64,000 nucleotides of DNA from Thalassotalea euphylliae (lineage in GTDB: Bacteria; Pseudomonadota; Gammaproteobacteria; Enterobacterales; Alteromonadaceae), in the NCBI RefSeq assembly GCF_003390395.1, contig NZ_QUOV01000001.1, positions 1,612,001 to 1,676,000 of the forward strand. Direction: 5' to 3'. The notes below the pieces were generated by a model. That model was not told the DNA's origin, did not search any database, and saw only the letters and a list, made by a program, of their open reading frames with translations. Below are positions 53,502 to 61,575 of the stretch, piece by piece. Within the stretch, counting starts at the first letter, position 1. Each line of letters starts with the position of its first letter. Made by a program: the position numbers and the translations under genes.

Positions 53502-53957
53502 CTAAGCGATGGGCTGAAATCTTTCAAAAAATGCTTTTTGACTTGGATTAACTAAGGCTTTGGGTCGAATAGCTTGCACCATTTCCACAACCTCTGATTT
53601 GTTATAACCGAGCTGCAAAAGTAATAGTGCGATTACAAGCCCAGCGCAACCTGAGCTACCTTTGCTGTGAACCGCAACTGCTCCTTGGTTATTGAGTATT
53701 GAGAGTATTGACAGTATTGAGCTGTAACTGGAGTGAAATGCCTAATCAAAATCTTCGTTAGGAGCATCATCGTCGCTGATTGGTAATTGAAGCCAGTCGA
53801 TATTTTGAGTTTGCAAGCTTGCGGCAGATTTTGAGCTTACGTGTCGCCATAGAGGTTTTTTAATTTCGGCATGTTGCAGTTGTTTTGTTAAATAGATGTA
53901 GCTAACCTTTGCTTCATTACAAATATTGCCCAGCGATTTTGCAGACTTGGATTTTGT
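53502..53957 (-). pseudogene. Decayed protein-tyrosine-phosphatase-like gene
   Basis: Two stretches in the same minus-strand frame are separated only by an in-frame TAG (53742-53744). Before it: NIDWLQLPISDDDAPNEDFD, the typical lead of KAP/dual-specificity-like bacterial phosphatases. After it: QGAVAVHSKGSSGCAGLVIA, LLLLQLGYNKSEVVEMVQAI and RPKALVNPSQKAFFERF, ending at 53502. The catalytic HCxxGxxR loop is degenerate: the Cys is Ser and the Arg is Cys. A tandem repeat (ATTGAGAGT, ATTGACAGT, 53691-53723) codes SILSILSIL in the middle. The N-terminal third seems lost. The left boundary is approximate. Clearly non-functional as an enzyme. Confidence 0.75.
53691..53723. repeat. Short 9-bp tandem repeat in the phosphatase pseudogene
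   Basis: ATTGAGT then ATTGAGAGT, ATTGACAGT, ATTGAGCTG; on the minus strand it encodes repeated Ser-Ile-Leu. Confidence 0.6.
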
Positions 53958-53982
53958 GAAAATAGCTATTGCGGAGAGAAAA

Positions 53983-56067
53983 ATGAAAAACTGGAAGAGC
54001 TCACTATTACCCATTTTAAGCTTGCTGGCGTTAGCGAGCTGTGGTGATAACGCTAGCCTTCAAGGTCAAAACGCTGCTAATGATGATGTTGAGTTAGCGA
54101 CTCAAGATAAACATTGTGGGCAGGATCACCAACAATTCGCTCAATGTTCTGATGGTGCCTTTCAGTTACAGCTATTGCACTTCGCCGATATTGATGGCGG
54201 CCGCGATATTCTTAACAATGCCGTTCGTTTTTCTGCACTTTTAGATTCGTTCCGCTCTCAATACGCTAACACACTGGTACTGAGCTCAGGTGACAATTGG
54301 ATCCCTGGCCCCGAATACAATGTTGGCGGCGATGACTCGCTAACCCCTATCTTAGGCGTGGCTGCAAATGGGCGAGCACATGTGGCTTACCTTAATGCCA
54401 TGGGGGTGCAAGCAACTGTTGTTGGCAACCATGAGCTTGATTTAAATACAGACGAATTTGCCGAGTTAATTGCGCCTGAAACGCGCGACAGTAACGTGTG
54501 GCAGGGGGCCCAATTTCCTTACCTTTCGGCCAATTTAGACTTTTCTACCGACGAACATTTAGCGCCTTTAATTGCGGAAAATGGCCTAATGAATACTGAT
54601 CAGGTAGGGCAGGTAGCTGCCAGTACGGTTATTCTGGTTAATGGTGAAATGATTGGCGTGGTTGGCGCCTCAACACCAGCGCTTAGCAGTATCACTAAAA
54701 CAGGCGGTATGATTGTACTTCCATCCGATGAAGATGATATAGCAGGGCTTGCAGCCGAGATCCAAAAACATGTCGACCCATTGAAAAAGCGTGGTATAAA
54801 CAAAATTATCTTGCTGGCGCATATGCAGCAAATTGCCATTGAACAGCAACTCGCGCCTTTACTTGACGGTGTCGATATTATTGTTGCTGGCGGCTCTAAT
54901 ACCATTTTGGCTGATAAGAATGATAGGTTGCGCGATGGTGATGCAGCTGAAGGCGATTATCCTCTTGTTTATCAAAGTGCGTCAAAAGAGCCTGTTGTGG
55001 TGGTTAATACCGATGGTGACTATACCTATTTAGGGCGTTTTGTGGTGACATTTGACCAGCACGGTGTCATGTTACCCAGCTCGCTCGATAGCACCATTAA
55101 TGGTGCTTACGCGACGGATAAACAAAGCTTAACCGAGCATAACTTAACGCTAGCCGATGCCATTCCACAAGTACAAACAATCACCAACACCTTAAACCAA
55201 GCATTGCAAGCAAAGCTAGGCACGGTTTTTGGTAGTACCGCGGTATATTTAAATGGTGATCGGGTGTCAGTTAGAACTCAAGAAACGAACTTGGGTAACC
55301 TTACTGCAGATGCAAATTTAGCCTACGCGCAAAGCATTGATAAAAGTGTCGCAATTTCTATCAAAAATGGCGGAGGTATACGAGCGCCAATTGGCTCATG
55401 TGCCGTACCGGCTGGCTCTACCGACGCTAAGGTCGTATGCAGTCCACCAGCAGGTGTACAGGGTATTAATAAATCAGGCGATGTTACTCAGCTCGATATG
55501 GAAATTGCACTGCGATTTAACAGCGCGCTAAATAACTTAACGGTGACCGGTAGCCAGTTAAAGGGGATTATTGAATATGGCGTGTCGGCAACTAGAGATG
55601 GTGCGACCCCTGGCCGTTTTCCACAAGTGGCTGGTATGCGCTTTAGTTTTGACCCTGCCAAAGCGGTTAACTCACGTGTACAAAATTTAGTAGTGCTAGA
55701 TGACAATGGCGCATTGCCGGGCGGTAATACGGTAACTGTTGTTCAAAATGGCCAACTTGATCCGTCTGTTGCTAAGCAAACATTTCGTTTAGTGACGCTT
55801 GATTTTTTAGTGGATGGCGGAGACGGTTATAAATTTCCAACAGATGCGCGGGCGAACCTTGTGAACCTTAAAGCGGCAGGGCAAAAAACGGGCATGGTTA
55901 CGATAACGGATGATGGTACAGAGCAAGATGCGTTAGCGGAATACTTATCAAGTCACTACTTAAAAGCAGGCACCGTATTTGATAAAAAAGATTTGCCAGC
56001 AGCGCAAGATACGCGCATTCAAAATTTGTCAGAAGTGGCTTTAGATAGCGTGCTAAAACTAAAATAA
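53983..56067 (+). CDS. 5'-nucleotidase-family metallophosphatase lipoprotein
   Basis: 694 residues from ATG 53983 (GGAGA upstream; the longer in-frame start at 53926 is rejected). The signal ends LALASC, so it is a lipoprotein. The metallophosphatase domain has LLHFADIDGG, VLSSGDNWIPGPEYN, VVGNHELDLNT and LLAHMQQ. The first metal motif is D-x-D rather than the classical D-x-H, as in a subset of marine relatives. The C-terminal 5'-nucleotidase domain (about 400-650) has ETNLGNLTADANLAYAQ, IKNGGGIRAPIG and DGGDGYKFPT. Likely releases phosphate from extracellular nucleotides or organic phosphate. Confidence 0.9.
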   Translation: MKNWKSSLLPILSLLALASCGDNASLQGQNAANDDVELATQDKHCGQDHQQFAQCSDGAFQLQLLHFADIDGGRDILNNAVRFSALLDSFRSQYANTLVLSSGDNWIPGPEYNVGGDDSLTPILGVAANGRAHVAYLNAMGVQATVVGNHELDLNTDEFAELIAPETRDSNVWQGAQFPYLSANLDFSTDEHLAPLIAENGLMNTDQVGQVAASTVILVNGEMIGVVGASTPALSSITKTGGMIVLPSDEDDIAGLAAEIQKHVDPLKKRGINKIILLAHMQQIAIEQQLAPLLDGVDIIVAGGSNTILADKNDRLRDGDAAEGDYPLVYQSASKEPVVVVNTDGDYTYLGRFVVTFDQHGVMLPSSLDSTINGAYATDKQSLTEHNLTLADAIPQVQTITNTLNQALQAKLGTVFGSTAVYLNGDRVSVRTQETNLGNLTADANLAYAQSIDKSVAISIKNGGGIRAPIGSCAVPAGSTDAKVVCSPPAGVQGINKSGDVTQLDMEIALRFNSALNNLTVTGSQLKGIIEYGVSATRDGATPGRFPQVAGMRFSFDPAKAVNSRVQNLVVLDDNGALPGGNTVTVVQNGQLDPSVAKQTFRLVTLDFLVDGGDGYKFPTDARANLVNLKAAGQKTGMVTITDDGTEQDALAEYLSSHYLKAGTVFDKKDLPAAQDTRIQNLSEVALDSVLKLK

Positions 56068-56130
56068 AGTTTAATTAAGTCCAATCAAAAATAGCGGCTA
56101 AACAAAGATTATTGTGATTGTTTTGTGCCA

Positions 56131-56165
56131 GCAAAAAGCAAAAAGCAAAAAGCAAAAAGCAAAAG
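56131..56165. repeat. Five-copy 7-bp tandem repeat
   Basis: GCAAAAA four times, then GCAAAAG, 63 bp after the nucleotidase stop codon and before the shared terminator. Confidence 0.85.
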
Positions 56166-56182
56166 TAAACACATAAAATAAC

Positions 56183-56208
56183 AAAGGCTTGCGTTAGCAA
56201 GCCTTTTT
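56183..56208. terminator. Bidirectional terminator between nucleotidase and NhaC genes
   Basis: AAAGGCTTGC-GTTA-GCAAGCCTTT stem followed by T5. The genes on both sides converge here. Confidence 0.88.
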
Positions 56209-56267
56209 CATTGAGCTGTTTTGTGCTGGTGCTTTGTCCAGGTTAGCTGTCGAGAGACAAGAGAACA

Positions 56268-57578
56268 TTAGTTTCTTGTAATGCGCCAGAATGCGATCAG
56301 CGCCGCAAAGAATAAAATCATCGGGTAAAACGAGTAAACCACTACATCCACTGGTGAGATACCAATAGTTGCTCCGAGCAATAAGGCTTGTGCACCGTAG
56401 GGTAATAAGCCTTGGTTAATACAGGCGAAAATATCCAGTAAACTAGCCGATTCGGCTGCTTTAATGTTGCCATCTTCGGCGAGCTCTTTAGCGGTTTCAC
56501 CTGTGATAATAATTGACACTGTATTGTTTGCCGTAAAAAAGTTCGCACTAAAGGCGAGGCTGGCAATACCTAAACCAGCGGCGCGTTTAGGATTATTGGG
56601 GCTAAGTTTACCCGCTAATTTTTTTAAGCTTATTGTAAGAGCCTGCAAACCACCTTGGCGGCGAACTAACTCGCTTAAACCACCAATAAATAGCGCTAAA
56701 ATAAATACGTCTTGTACGTTAGCAAAGCCTTTGTTGATATCCGATGCGAGAGCTGATAATTGATAGCCATTACTGACAAAGCCTGTTGCTGCGGCTAATA
56801 ATATACCGACCAGCAAAACCACAAATACGTTCACCCCCGACAATGCTAAGCCAAGAATAACGACATAAGGCAATAGGCCAATTACGTCGATCACTTGCTC
56901 GCTTTGATAGTCAGCACTACCTCCCAAGAAAGTGAATAGCACAAGAGAGATAAGTGCGGCGGGAAGCGCAAATTTAAAGTTTACGCGGAACTTGTCTTTC
57001 ATTCGCGCCCCTTGTGTACGCGTTGAGGCAATGGTTGTGTCAGAGATAATCGATAAGTTGTCACCGAAAATTGCGCCGGAGATGATACTACCTGCAACTA
57101 ATGCAGGGCTTAGGCTGGCGGCTTCAATAAAGCCTGCGGCTATCGGGGCAATGGCGGCGATTGTACCAACCGATGTACCCATGGCAGTAGATAAAAATGC
57201 GGCAACAATAAATAGCCCAGGGATGATTAAATAGTCGGGAAACAGCGCTAACCCTAGTTGCACACTCGCATCAACACTGCCTGTTGCTTTCGCAACCATG
57301 CTAAACGCGCCTGCCAGCAAATAAATCACGCCCATGGTAATAATATTGCTATGGCCCGCACCTTCAATAAACTGATTAACTTGCTCGCTAATCGTTTCCT
57401 TCCCCATCATTATTGCAACGATGATGGCAGGAATAATGGCAACACTGGCTGGCAGCTGGTAAAACGCAAACTCAACACCTTGCAGGGTTAGGAAAATCCC
57501 CGTGCCGATAAAGAGCGAGAGGAATACGCCAAACGGCAATAGACTAAGGAGGCGAGGTGGTGAGGTTTGTTCTGTCAT
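56268..57578 (-). CDS. NhaC-family Na+/H+ antiporter
   Basis: 436-residue inner-membrane transporter with about 11-12 helices. Conserved stretches are FLSTAMGTSVGTIAAIAPIA, SGAIFGDNLSIISDTTIAST (the charged Gly-Asp-Asn and Ser-Asp-Thr core of NhaC) and ANNTVSIIITGETAKELAED. It would expel Na+ against H+, fitting a marine lifestyle; some relatives exchange malate or lactate instead. Monocistronic, convergent with the nucleotidase gene. Confidence 0.88.
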   Translation of the reverse strand: MTEQTSPPRLLSLLPFGVFLSLFIGTGIFLTLQGVEFAFYQLPASVAIIPAIIVAIMMGKETISEQVNQFIEGAGHSNIITMGVIYLLAGAFSMVAKATGSVDASVQLGLALFPDYLIIPGLFIVAAFLSTAMGTSVGTIAAIAPIAAGFIEAASLSPALVAGSIISGAIFGDNLSIISDTTIASTRTQGARMKDKFRVNFKFALPAALISLVLFTFLGGSADYQSEQVIDVIGLLPYVVILGLALSGVNVFVVLLVGILLAAATGFVSNGYQLSALASDINKGFANVQDVFILALFIGGLSELVRRQGGLQALTISLKKLAGKLSPNNPKRAAGLGIASLAFSANFFTANNTVSIIITGETAKELAEDGNIKAAESASLLDIFACINQGLLPYGAQALLLGATIGISPVDVVVYSFYPMILFFAALIAFWRITRN

Positions 57579-58031
57579 ATAATGCTCTAATTCTTATTGT
57601 TAATCGTTGTTGCCATTCTCTTTAAGCGCTCAGTTTTAAACGCTTGGTTTTGACTTGCTTGCTCAGCCTACGTAAAGGTCATGTGTGGCAAACGGTGATA
57701 CATGAATGCAGCTATAAAGTGTTTAAATAATAAACTTTTATATCATTCCACTCGATCAGGGGAAAGGCAAAACAGCAGTTTGAAAAATAAAATTTCAGGA
57801 ATAACGCAAATTATAAAGTGATTTGCATCACTGTCAATCTAGATGTTTAGATGGCTAAATTGGCTTGGTGTTTAACAGACGCTAAGAATGAACCAAATTT
57901 CGTTAAAAACCGGGTTCAATAATTTAGCGACATAATCCCTCTATTTTTATCAATCGTAGCGGAATTAGCCCTACTTTATGGTGGCGCTCTGTGCTATTCT
58001 TGCCGCCAATTTTTACAATGAAGAAGTGCAA
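57579..58031. other. Divergent promoter region of the NhaC-type and fklB genes
   Basis: 453 bp with no credible gene. It is AT-rich and must contain both promoters. I saw no repeat and no operator I could name. Confidence 0.5.
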
Positions 58032-58652
58032 ATGTCTGATAACAAATTTGAATCAATCGAAGCACGCGTAAGTTACGGCGTTGGCCGTCAACTGGGCGAC
58101 CAATTACGCAACAACCCATTTAAAGAGTTTGACGTAACCGCAGTACAAGCTGGTTTAGCTGACGCATTAGCAGCTGCTGACAGCCAAGTAAGTGAGCAAG
58201 ACTTAAACGAAGCATTTGCTGTTGTTTCTAAGAAACTACAAGAGCAAGAGCAAGCACAAGCCAAAGAAAAAGCCGCTGAAGGCGAAGCTTTCTTAGCAAA
58301 AAATGCTGAGCGGGCAGAAGTAACTGTGACTGAGTCTGGCTTACAGTACGAAGTACTAGCAGATGCAGAAGGCGAAAAGCCAACAACAGCATCAACTATT
58401 CGTGCACACTACCACGGCACTTTTATTAATGGTGAAGTATTCGATAGCTCAGTTGATCGCGGTCAGCCTGCTGAATTCCCAGTTGGCGGTGTTATCGCTG
58501 GTTGGACAGAAGCATTACAGCTAATGAGTGTTGGCGCAAAATGGCGTTTATACATTCCTTACAACTTAGCTTACGGTGAGCGTGGTTCGCACGGTGCGAT
58601 CCCTCCATACTCAGCGTTAGTATTCGATGTTGAACTATTAGACATCCTATAA
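58032..58652 (+). CDS. fklB: FKBP-type peptidyl-prolyl isomerase FklB
   Basis: 206 residues from ATG 58032 (AGAAG upstream); the in-frame extension from 57978 is rejected because the family starts at MSDNKFESIEARVSYGVGRQ. The N-terminal dimerisation helices span about 1-95, with a Gln/Glu/Ala-rich helix. The FKBP domain (about 100-206) has IRAHYHGTFINGEVFDSSVD, VIAGWTEALQLMSVG, YIPYNLAYGERG and the ending VFDVELLDIL. It has no signal peptide, so it is cytoplasmic like E. coli FklB. Own terminator follows. Confidence 0.93.
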   Translation: MSDNKFESIEARVSYGVGRQLGDQLRNNPFKEFDVTAVQAGLADALAAADSQVSEQDLNEAFAVVSKKLQEQEQAQAKEKAAEGEAFLAKNAERAEVTVTESGLQYEVLADAEGEKPTTASTIRAHYHGTFINGEVFDSSVDRGQPAEFPVGGVIAGWTEALQLMSVGAKWRLYIPYNLAYGERGSHGAIPPYSALVFDVELLDIL

Positions 58653-58658
58653 ATGATT

Positions 58659-58681
58659 AAGCCGGGCTAGCCCGGCTTTTC
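58659..58681 (+). terminator. Rho-independent terminator of fklB
   Basis: A perfect AAGCCGGGC-TA-GCCCGGCTT palindrome with a T4 tail, beginning 6 bp after the stop codon. Confidence 0.85.
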
Positions 58682-58764
58682 TTTGCCTGGAATTCTTTTA
58701 ATTCGCATCATAACCCAAAGCAAACAGCACTTTTTACTACGCACCTTTACTACGCAAGACAAGA

Positions 58765-59256
58765 ATGAACGAACAGCGCCAAGAACAAGACGATCCTAAC
58801 AAAGCCCAGCAGTTGGCTACCTTCTACCAAAATTACATTCATGCCTTCTCTGCGGCCAGCGTGCCAGCAGTAGCGAAATGCTATCAACTCCCTTGCGTAT
58901 TGAGTACGCCAGACAAAGTACTCGTGCTTGATAGTGAGCAAGGCTTCAATCAAGAGTTTAGTGGCATTTTTGCCATGTTAGCTGAACATAACATCACCGG
59001 GTTTAAGGCCAGTAATGCCAGTTATCAGCATATTAATGAAGCGCTTAGCTTAGTGAAAATTGATTGGCGTTTTTATGACCAAGCTAATAACCTTTTTAGC
59101 GAATTTTCGGCAATTTATCATTTAAGCTATCAACAAGAAGCCTATAGAATCATTAACGTTATTTCTCATGATATGTGTCAGCTTGCTGACTTAGCTCATG
59201 AGTTAACCTTAATCCCGAGTGCTAACGATACAAACAATAAGGAAACCGATAAATGA
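58765..59256 (+). CDS. Hypothetical NTF2/SnoaL-like protein coupled to dapB
   Basis: 163 residues, no signal or membrane helix. A helical N-terminus ([20 protein letters not shown]) leads to a cone-shaped-fold pattern ([20 protein letters not shown] ... [20 protein letters not shown]), which resembles NTF2/SnoaL-like proteins by eye only. Its stop overlaps the dapB ATG by four bases (ATGA), so the two are cotranscribed and coupled. Function unknown. Confidence 0.7.
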   Translation: MNEQRQEQDDPNKAQQLATFYQNYIHAFSAASVPAVAKCYQLPCVLSTPDKVLVLDSEQGFNQEFSGIFAMLAEHNITGFKASNASYQHINEALSLVKIDWRFYDQANNLFSEFSAIYHLSYQQEAYRIINVISHDMCQLADLAHELTLIPSANDTNNKETDK

Positions 59257-60056
59257 CCACCAAAGTTGCAATTTTAGGCTGTAGCGGCCGCATGGGCCGT
59301 AACTTGATCAAAGCAGCTGTAGAGCATGATGAAATTGAACTCGTTGGTGGCACGGTTCGCGAAACTTCTTCTTTTGCTGGTTTTGACTTAGGCGAGTTAG
59401 CAGGTATTGGCAAACTTGATTTGGTGACAAGCACTTCGCTTGAAGCGGTCAGCAGTGCGGATGTCTTTATTGACTTTACTTCGATTGAATCTACGTTAAG
59501 CAACATTGAGTGGTGTAAAGCGAATGATAAAGCACTAGTCATTGGTACTACCGGCTTTGAAGATGCGCAAGTTGAGTCGATCAAACAGGCTGGTCAATAC
59601 ATGCCCGTATTATTAGCGCCAAACACCAGCGTTGGTGTTAACTTGCTATTTAAACTCTTGGAAATTACCGCTCAGGCTATTGGCGACTATACTGATATAG
59701 AAATTTTTGAGGCGCATCACAGATTCAAAAAAGATGCACCATCAGGTACCGCCATGAAAATGGGGCAGGTGATTGCTGAAACCTTAGGGCGCGATTTAAA
59801 TGAATGCGCCGTTTATGGTCGCGAGGGCATCACTGATGAGCGCGACAATAAAACCATAGGTTTTGCTACGGTTCGTGCTGGCGATATTGTTGGTGAACAT
59901 ACGGCATTTTTTGCTGATTTGGGCGAGCGTCTCGAAATCACCCATAAAGCCAGCTCGCGTATGACCTTTGCCCAAGGGGCGATGCGTGCAGCACTTTGGT
60001 TAGCAAAGGCTAAGCACGGTTATTACGATATGCAAGATGTTTTGGGGTTGAAATAA
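59253..60056 (+). CDS. dapB: 4-hydroxy-tetrahydrodipicolinate reductase
   Basis: Second committed step of lysine/diaminopimelate synthesis. 267 residues. The NAD(P) loop is [16 protein letters not shown] (residues 5-20). [15 protein letters not shown] and VIGTTGF follow, and the catalytic motif is [20 protein letters not shown] with the His/Lys pair. The C-terminal [17 protein letters not shown] is standard. The first gene of this unit is the unknown gene it overlaps; carAB follow after a separate promoter region. Confidence 0.97.
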   Translation: MTTKVAILGCSGRMGRNLIKAAVEHDEIELVGGTVRETSSFAGFDLGELAGIGKLDLVTSTSLEAVSSADVFIDFTSIESTLSNIEWCKANDKALVIGTTGFEDAQVESIKQAGQYMPVLLAPNTSVGVNLLFKLLEITAQAIGDYTDIEIFEAHHRFKKDAPSGTAMKMGQVIAETLGRDLNECAVYGREGITDERDNKTIGFATVRAGDIVGEHTAFFADLGERLEITHKASSRMTFAQGAMRAALWLAKAKHGYYDMQDVLGLK

Positions 60057-60400
60057 TACACCCGAATGAACGGCATAAGTTGATTAAATAAATCATATAA
60101 AACAGCTTGTTAGTTATTTTTGTTAACTTGATTTTCTAAACAAATCAAGTGGTTTTAAGGTTAGAAAACATAGGTTTTTGACCGTTTGGTTATAAAAATC
60201 ATTTAAAAGCTAAATATTTCTAATTTTACTAGACGAAAAATACTAATGGGCGTAGAATGCGCGGAATTTGTCAAAAATTTGCGATTCGCAAGCCAAAAGA
60301 CGGATTATTGAACAATTTTCGCGCTTAGTGCTTTTAACGAGAAATACGCAAAAAAACGTTAAAAGCGATTAAGTTTACTTTCTTCTTTTCGGAGGCTAAA
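60057..60400. other. carAB upstream region
   Basis: 344 bp without a gene. It contains a hairpin after dapB (ACTTGATTT/AAATCAAGT, 60126-60150), the candidate promoter at 60230-60258 and a leader of about 135 nt. No ArgR or PurR box matched well enough to call. Confidence 0.55.
60230..60258 (+). promoter_or_regulatory. Candidate carAB promoter
   Basis: -35 TAGACG (60230-60235), 17-bp spacer, -10 TAGAAT (60253-60258), giving a leader of about 135 nt before carA. Confidence 0.4.
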
Positions 60401-61561
60401 TTGACTAAATCTGCCATTTTGGTGCTAGAAGACGGCACTATATTTAACGGCACCGCCATTGGTGCAGAAGGAATGGCGGTTGGTGAAGTGGTGTTTAACA
60501 CTTCCATGACCGGTTACCAAGAAATCCTGACTGATCCTTCCTACGCAGAACAAATTGTTACCCTCACTTATCCTCACATTGGCAACACTGGTACAAACTC
60601 AGAAGACGAAGAGTCTGGCACCATTTGGGCTAAAGGCTTAGTGATCCGCGACTTACCTTTACTGGCCAGTAATTTTAGAAACGAAGAAAGCTTGAGCGAT
60701 TACCTAGCGCGCAACAATATTTTAGGTATTGCTGATATCGATACGCGTAAACTAACACGTATTCTACGTGAAAAAGGTGCTCAGAACGGCTGTATCTTAG
60801 CGGGTGACTTCACTAATCAAGAGACAGATGAGGCGAAGGCACTAGCCGAAGCAAAAGGCTTCCCGGGCTTAAAAGGCATGGACCTAGCGAAAGTCGTGTC
60901 GACCAAAGAGCAATACCAGTGGACAGAAGGTAGCTGGCAACTAGGCGAAGGCCATACCTGCTATAAAGAAACGCCGGAAAAGTTACCTTTTCACGTCGTT
61001 GCCTACGATTTTGGTGCCAAACGCAATATTTTACGTATGTTAGTGGACCGTGGCTGTAAGCTTACGGTTGTGCCAGCGCAAACTCCAGCGGCTGATGTAT
61101 TAGCGATGAATCCAGATGGCATCTTCTTATCTAATGGCCCTGGCGATCCAGAACCATGTGACTACGCAATTGCAGCAATTAAGTCTTTCCTTGAAACTGA
61201 CATTCCAGTGTTTGGTATTTGTTTAGGTCATCAACTGCTTGGTTTAGCGAGCGGTGCCAAGACTATTAAAATGAAGTTCGGTCACCACGGTGGCAACCAT
61301 CCAGTGAAAGATATTGACCGCGATGTCGTAATGATCACGGCGCAAAACCACGGTTTCGCCGTTGATGAAGACAATATGTCAGACAACCTGCGTGTCACTC
61401 ACAAATCACTGTTTGATGGCACAATTCAAGGTATTCACCGCACTGACAAGCCAGCCTTTAGCTTCCAAGGTCACCCAGAAGCAAGCCCAGGTCCACATGA
61501 CGCAGCACCGTTATTCGACCACTTTATTGAACTAATTAATGAAGCTAAAGCAGCTAAGTAA
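60401..61561 (+). CDS. carA: Carbamoyl-phosphate synthase small subunit
   Basis: Glutaminase subunit making carbamoyl phosphate for arginine and pyrimidines. 386 residues from TTG 60401, with GGAGG six bases upstream and the expected start ([20 protein letters not shown]). The N-terminal domain ends in [15 protein letters not shown]. The class I amidotransferase domain has [14 protein letters not shown], the nucleophile in [13 protein letters not shown], and His/Glu in [13 protein letters not shown]. carB starts 14 bp later. Confidence 0.97.
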   Translation: MTKSAILVLEDGTIFNGTAIGAEGMAVGEVVFNTSMTGYQEILTDPSYAEQIVTLTYPHIGNTGTNSEDEESGTIWAKGLVIRDLPLLASNFRNEESLSDYLARNNILGIADIDTRKLTRILREKGAQNGCILAGDFTNQETDEAKALAEAKGFPGLKGMDLAKVVSTKEQYQWTEGSWQLGEGHTCYKETPEKLPFHVVAYDFGAKRNILRMLVDRGCKLTVVPAQTPAADVLAMNPDGIFLSNGPGDPEPCDYAIAAIKSFLETDIPVFGICLGHQLLGLASGAKTIKMKFGHHGGNHPVKDIDRDVVMITAQNHGFAVDEDNMSDNLRVTHKSLFDGTIQGIHRTDKPAFSFQGHPEASPGPHDAAPLFDHFIELINEAKAAK

Positions 61562-61575
61562 GAGAGAACAAGACT

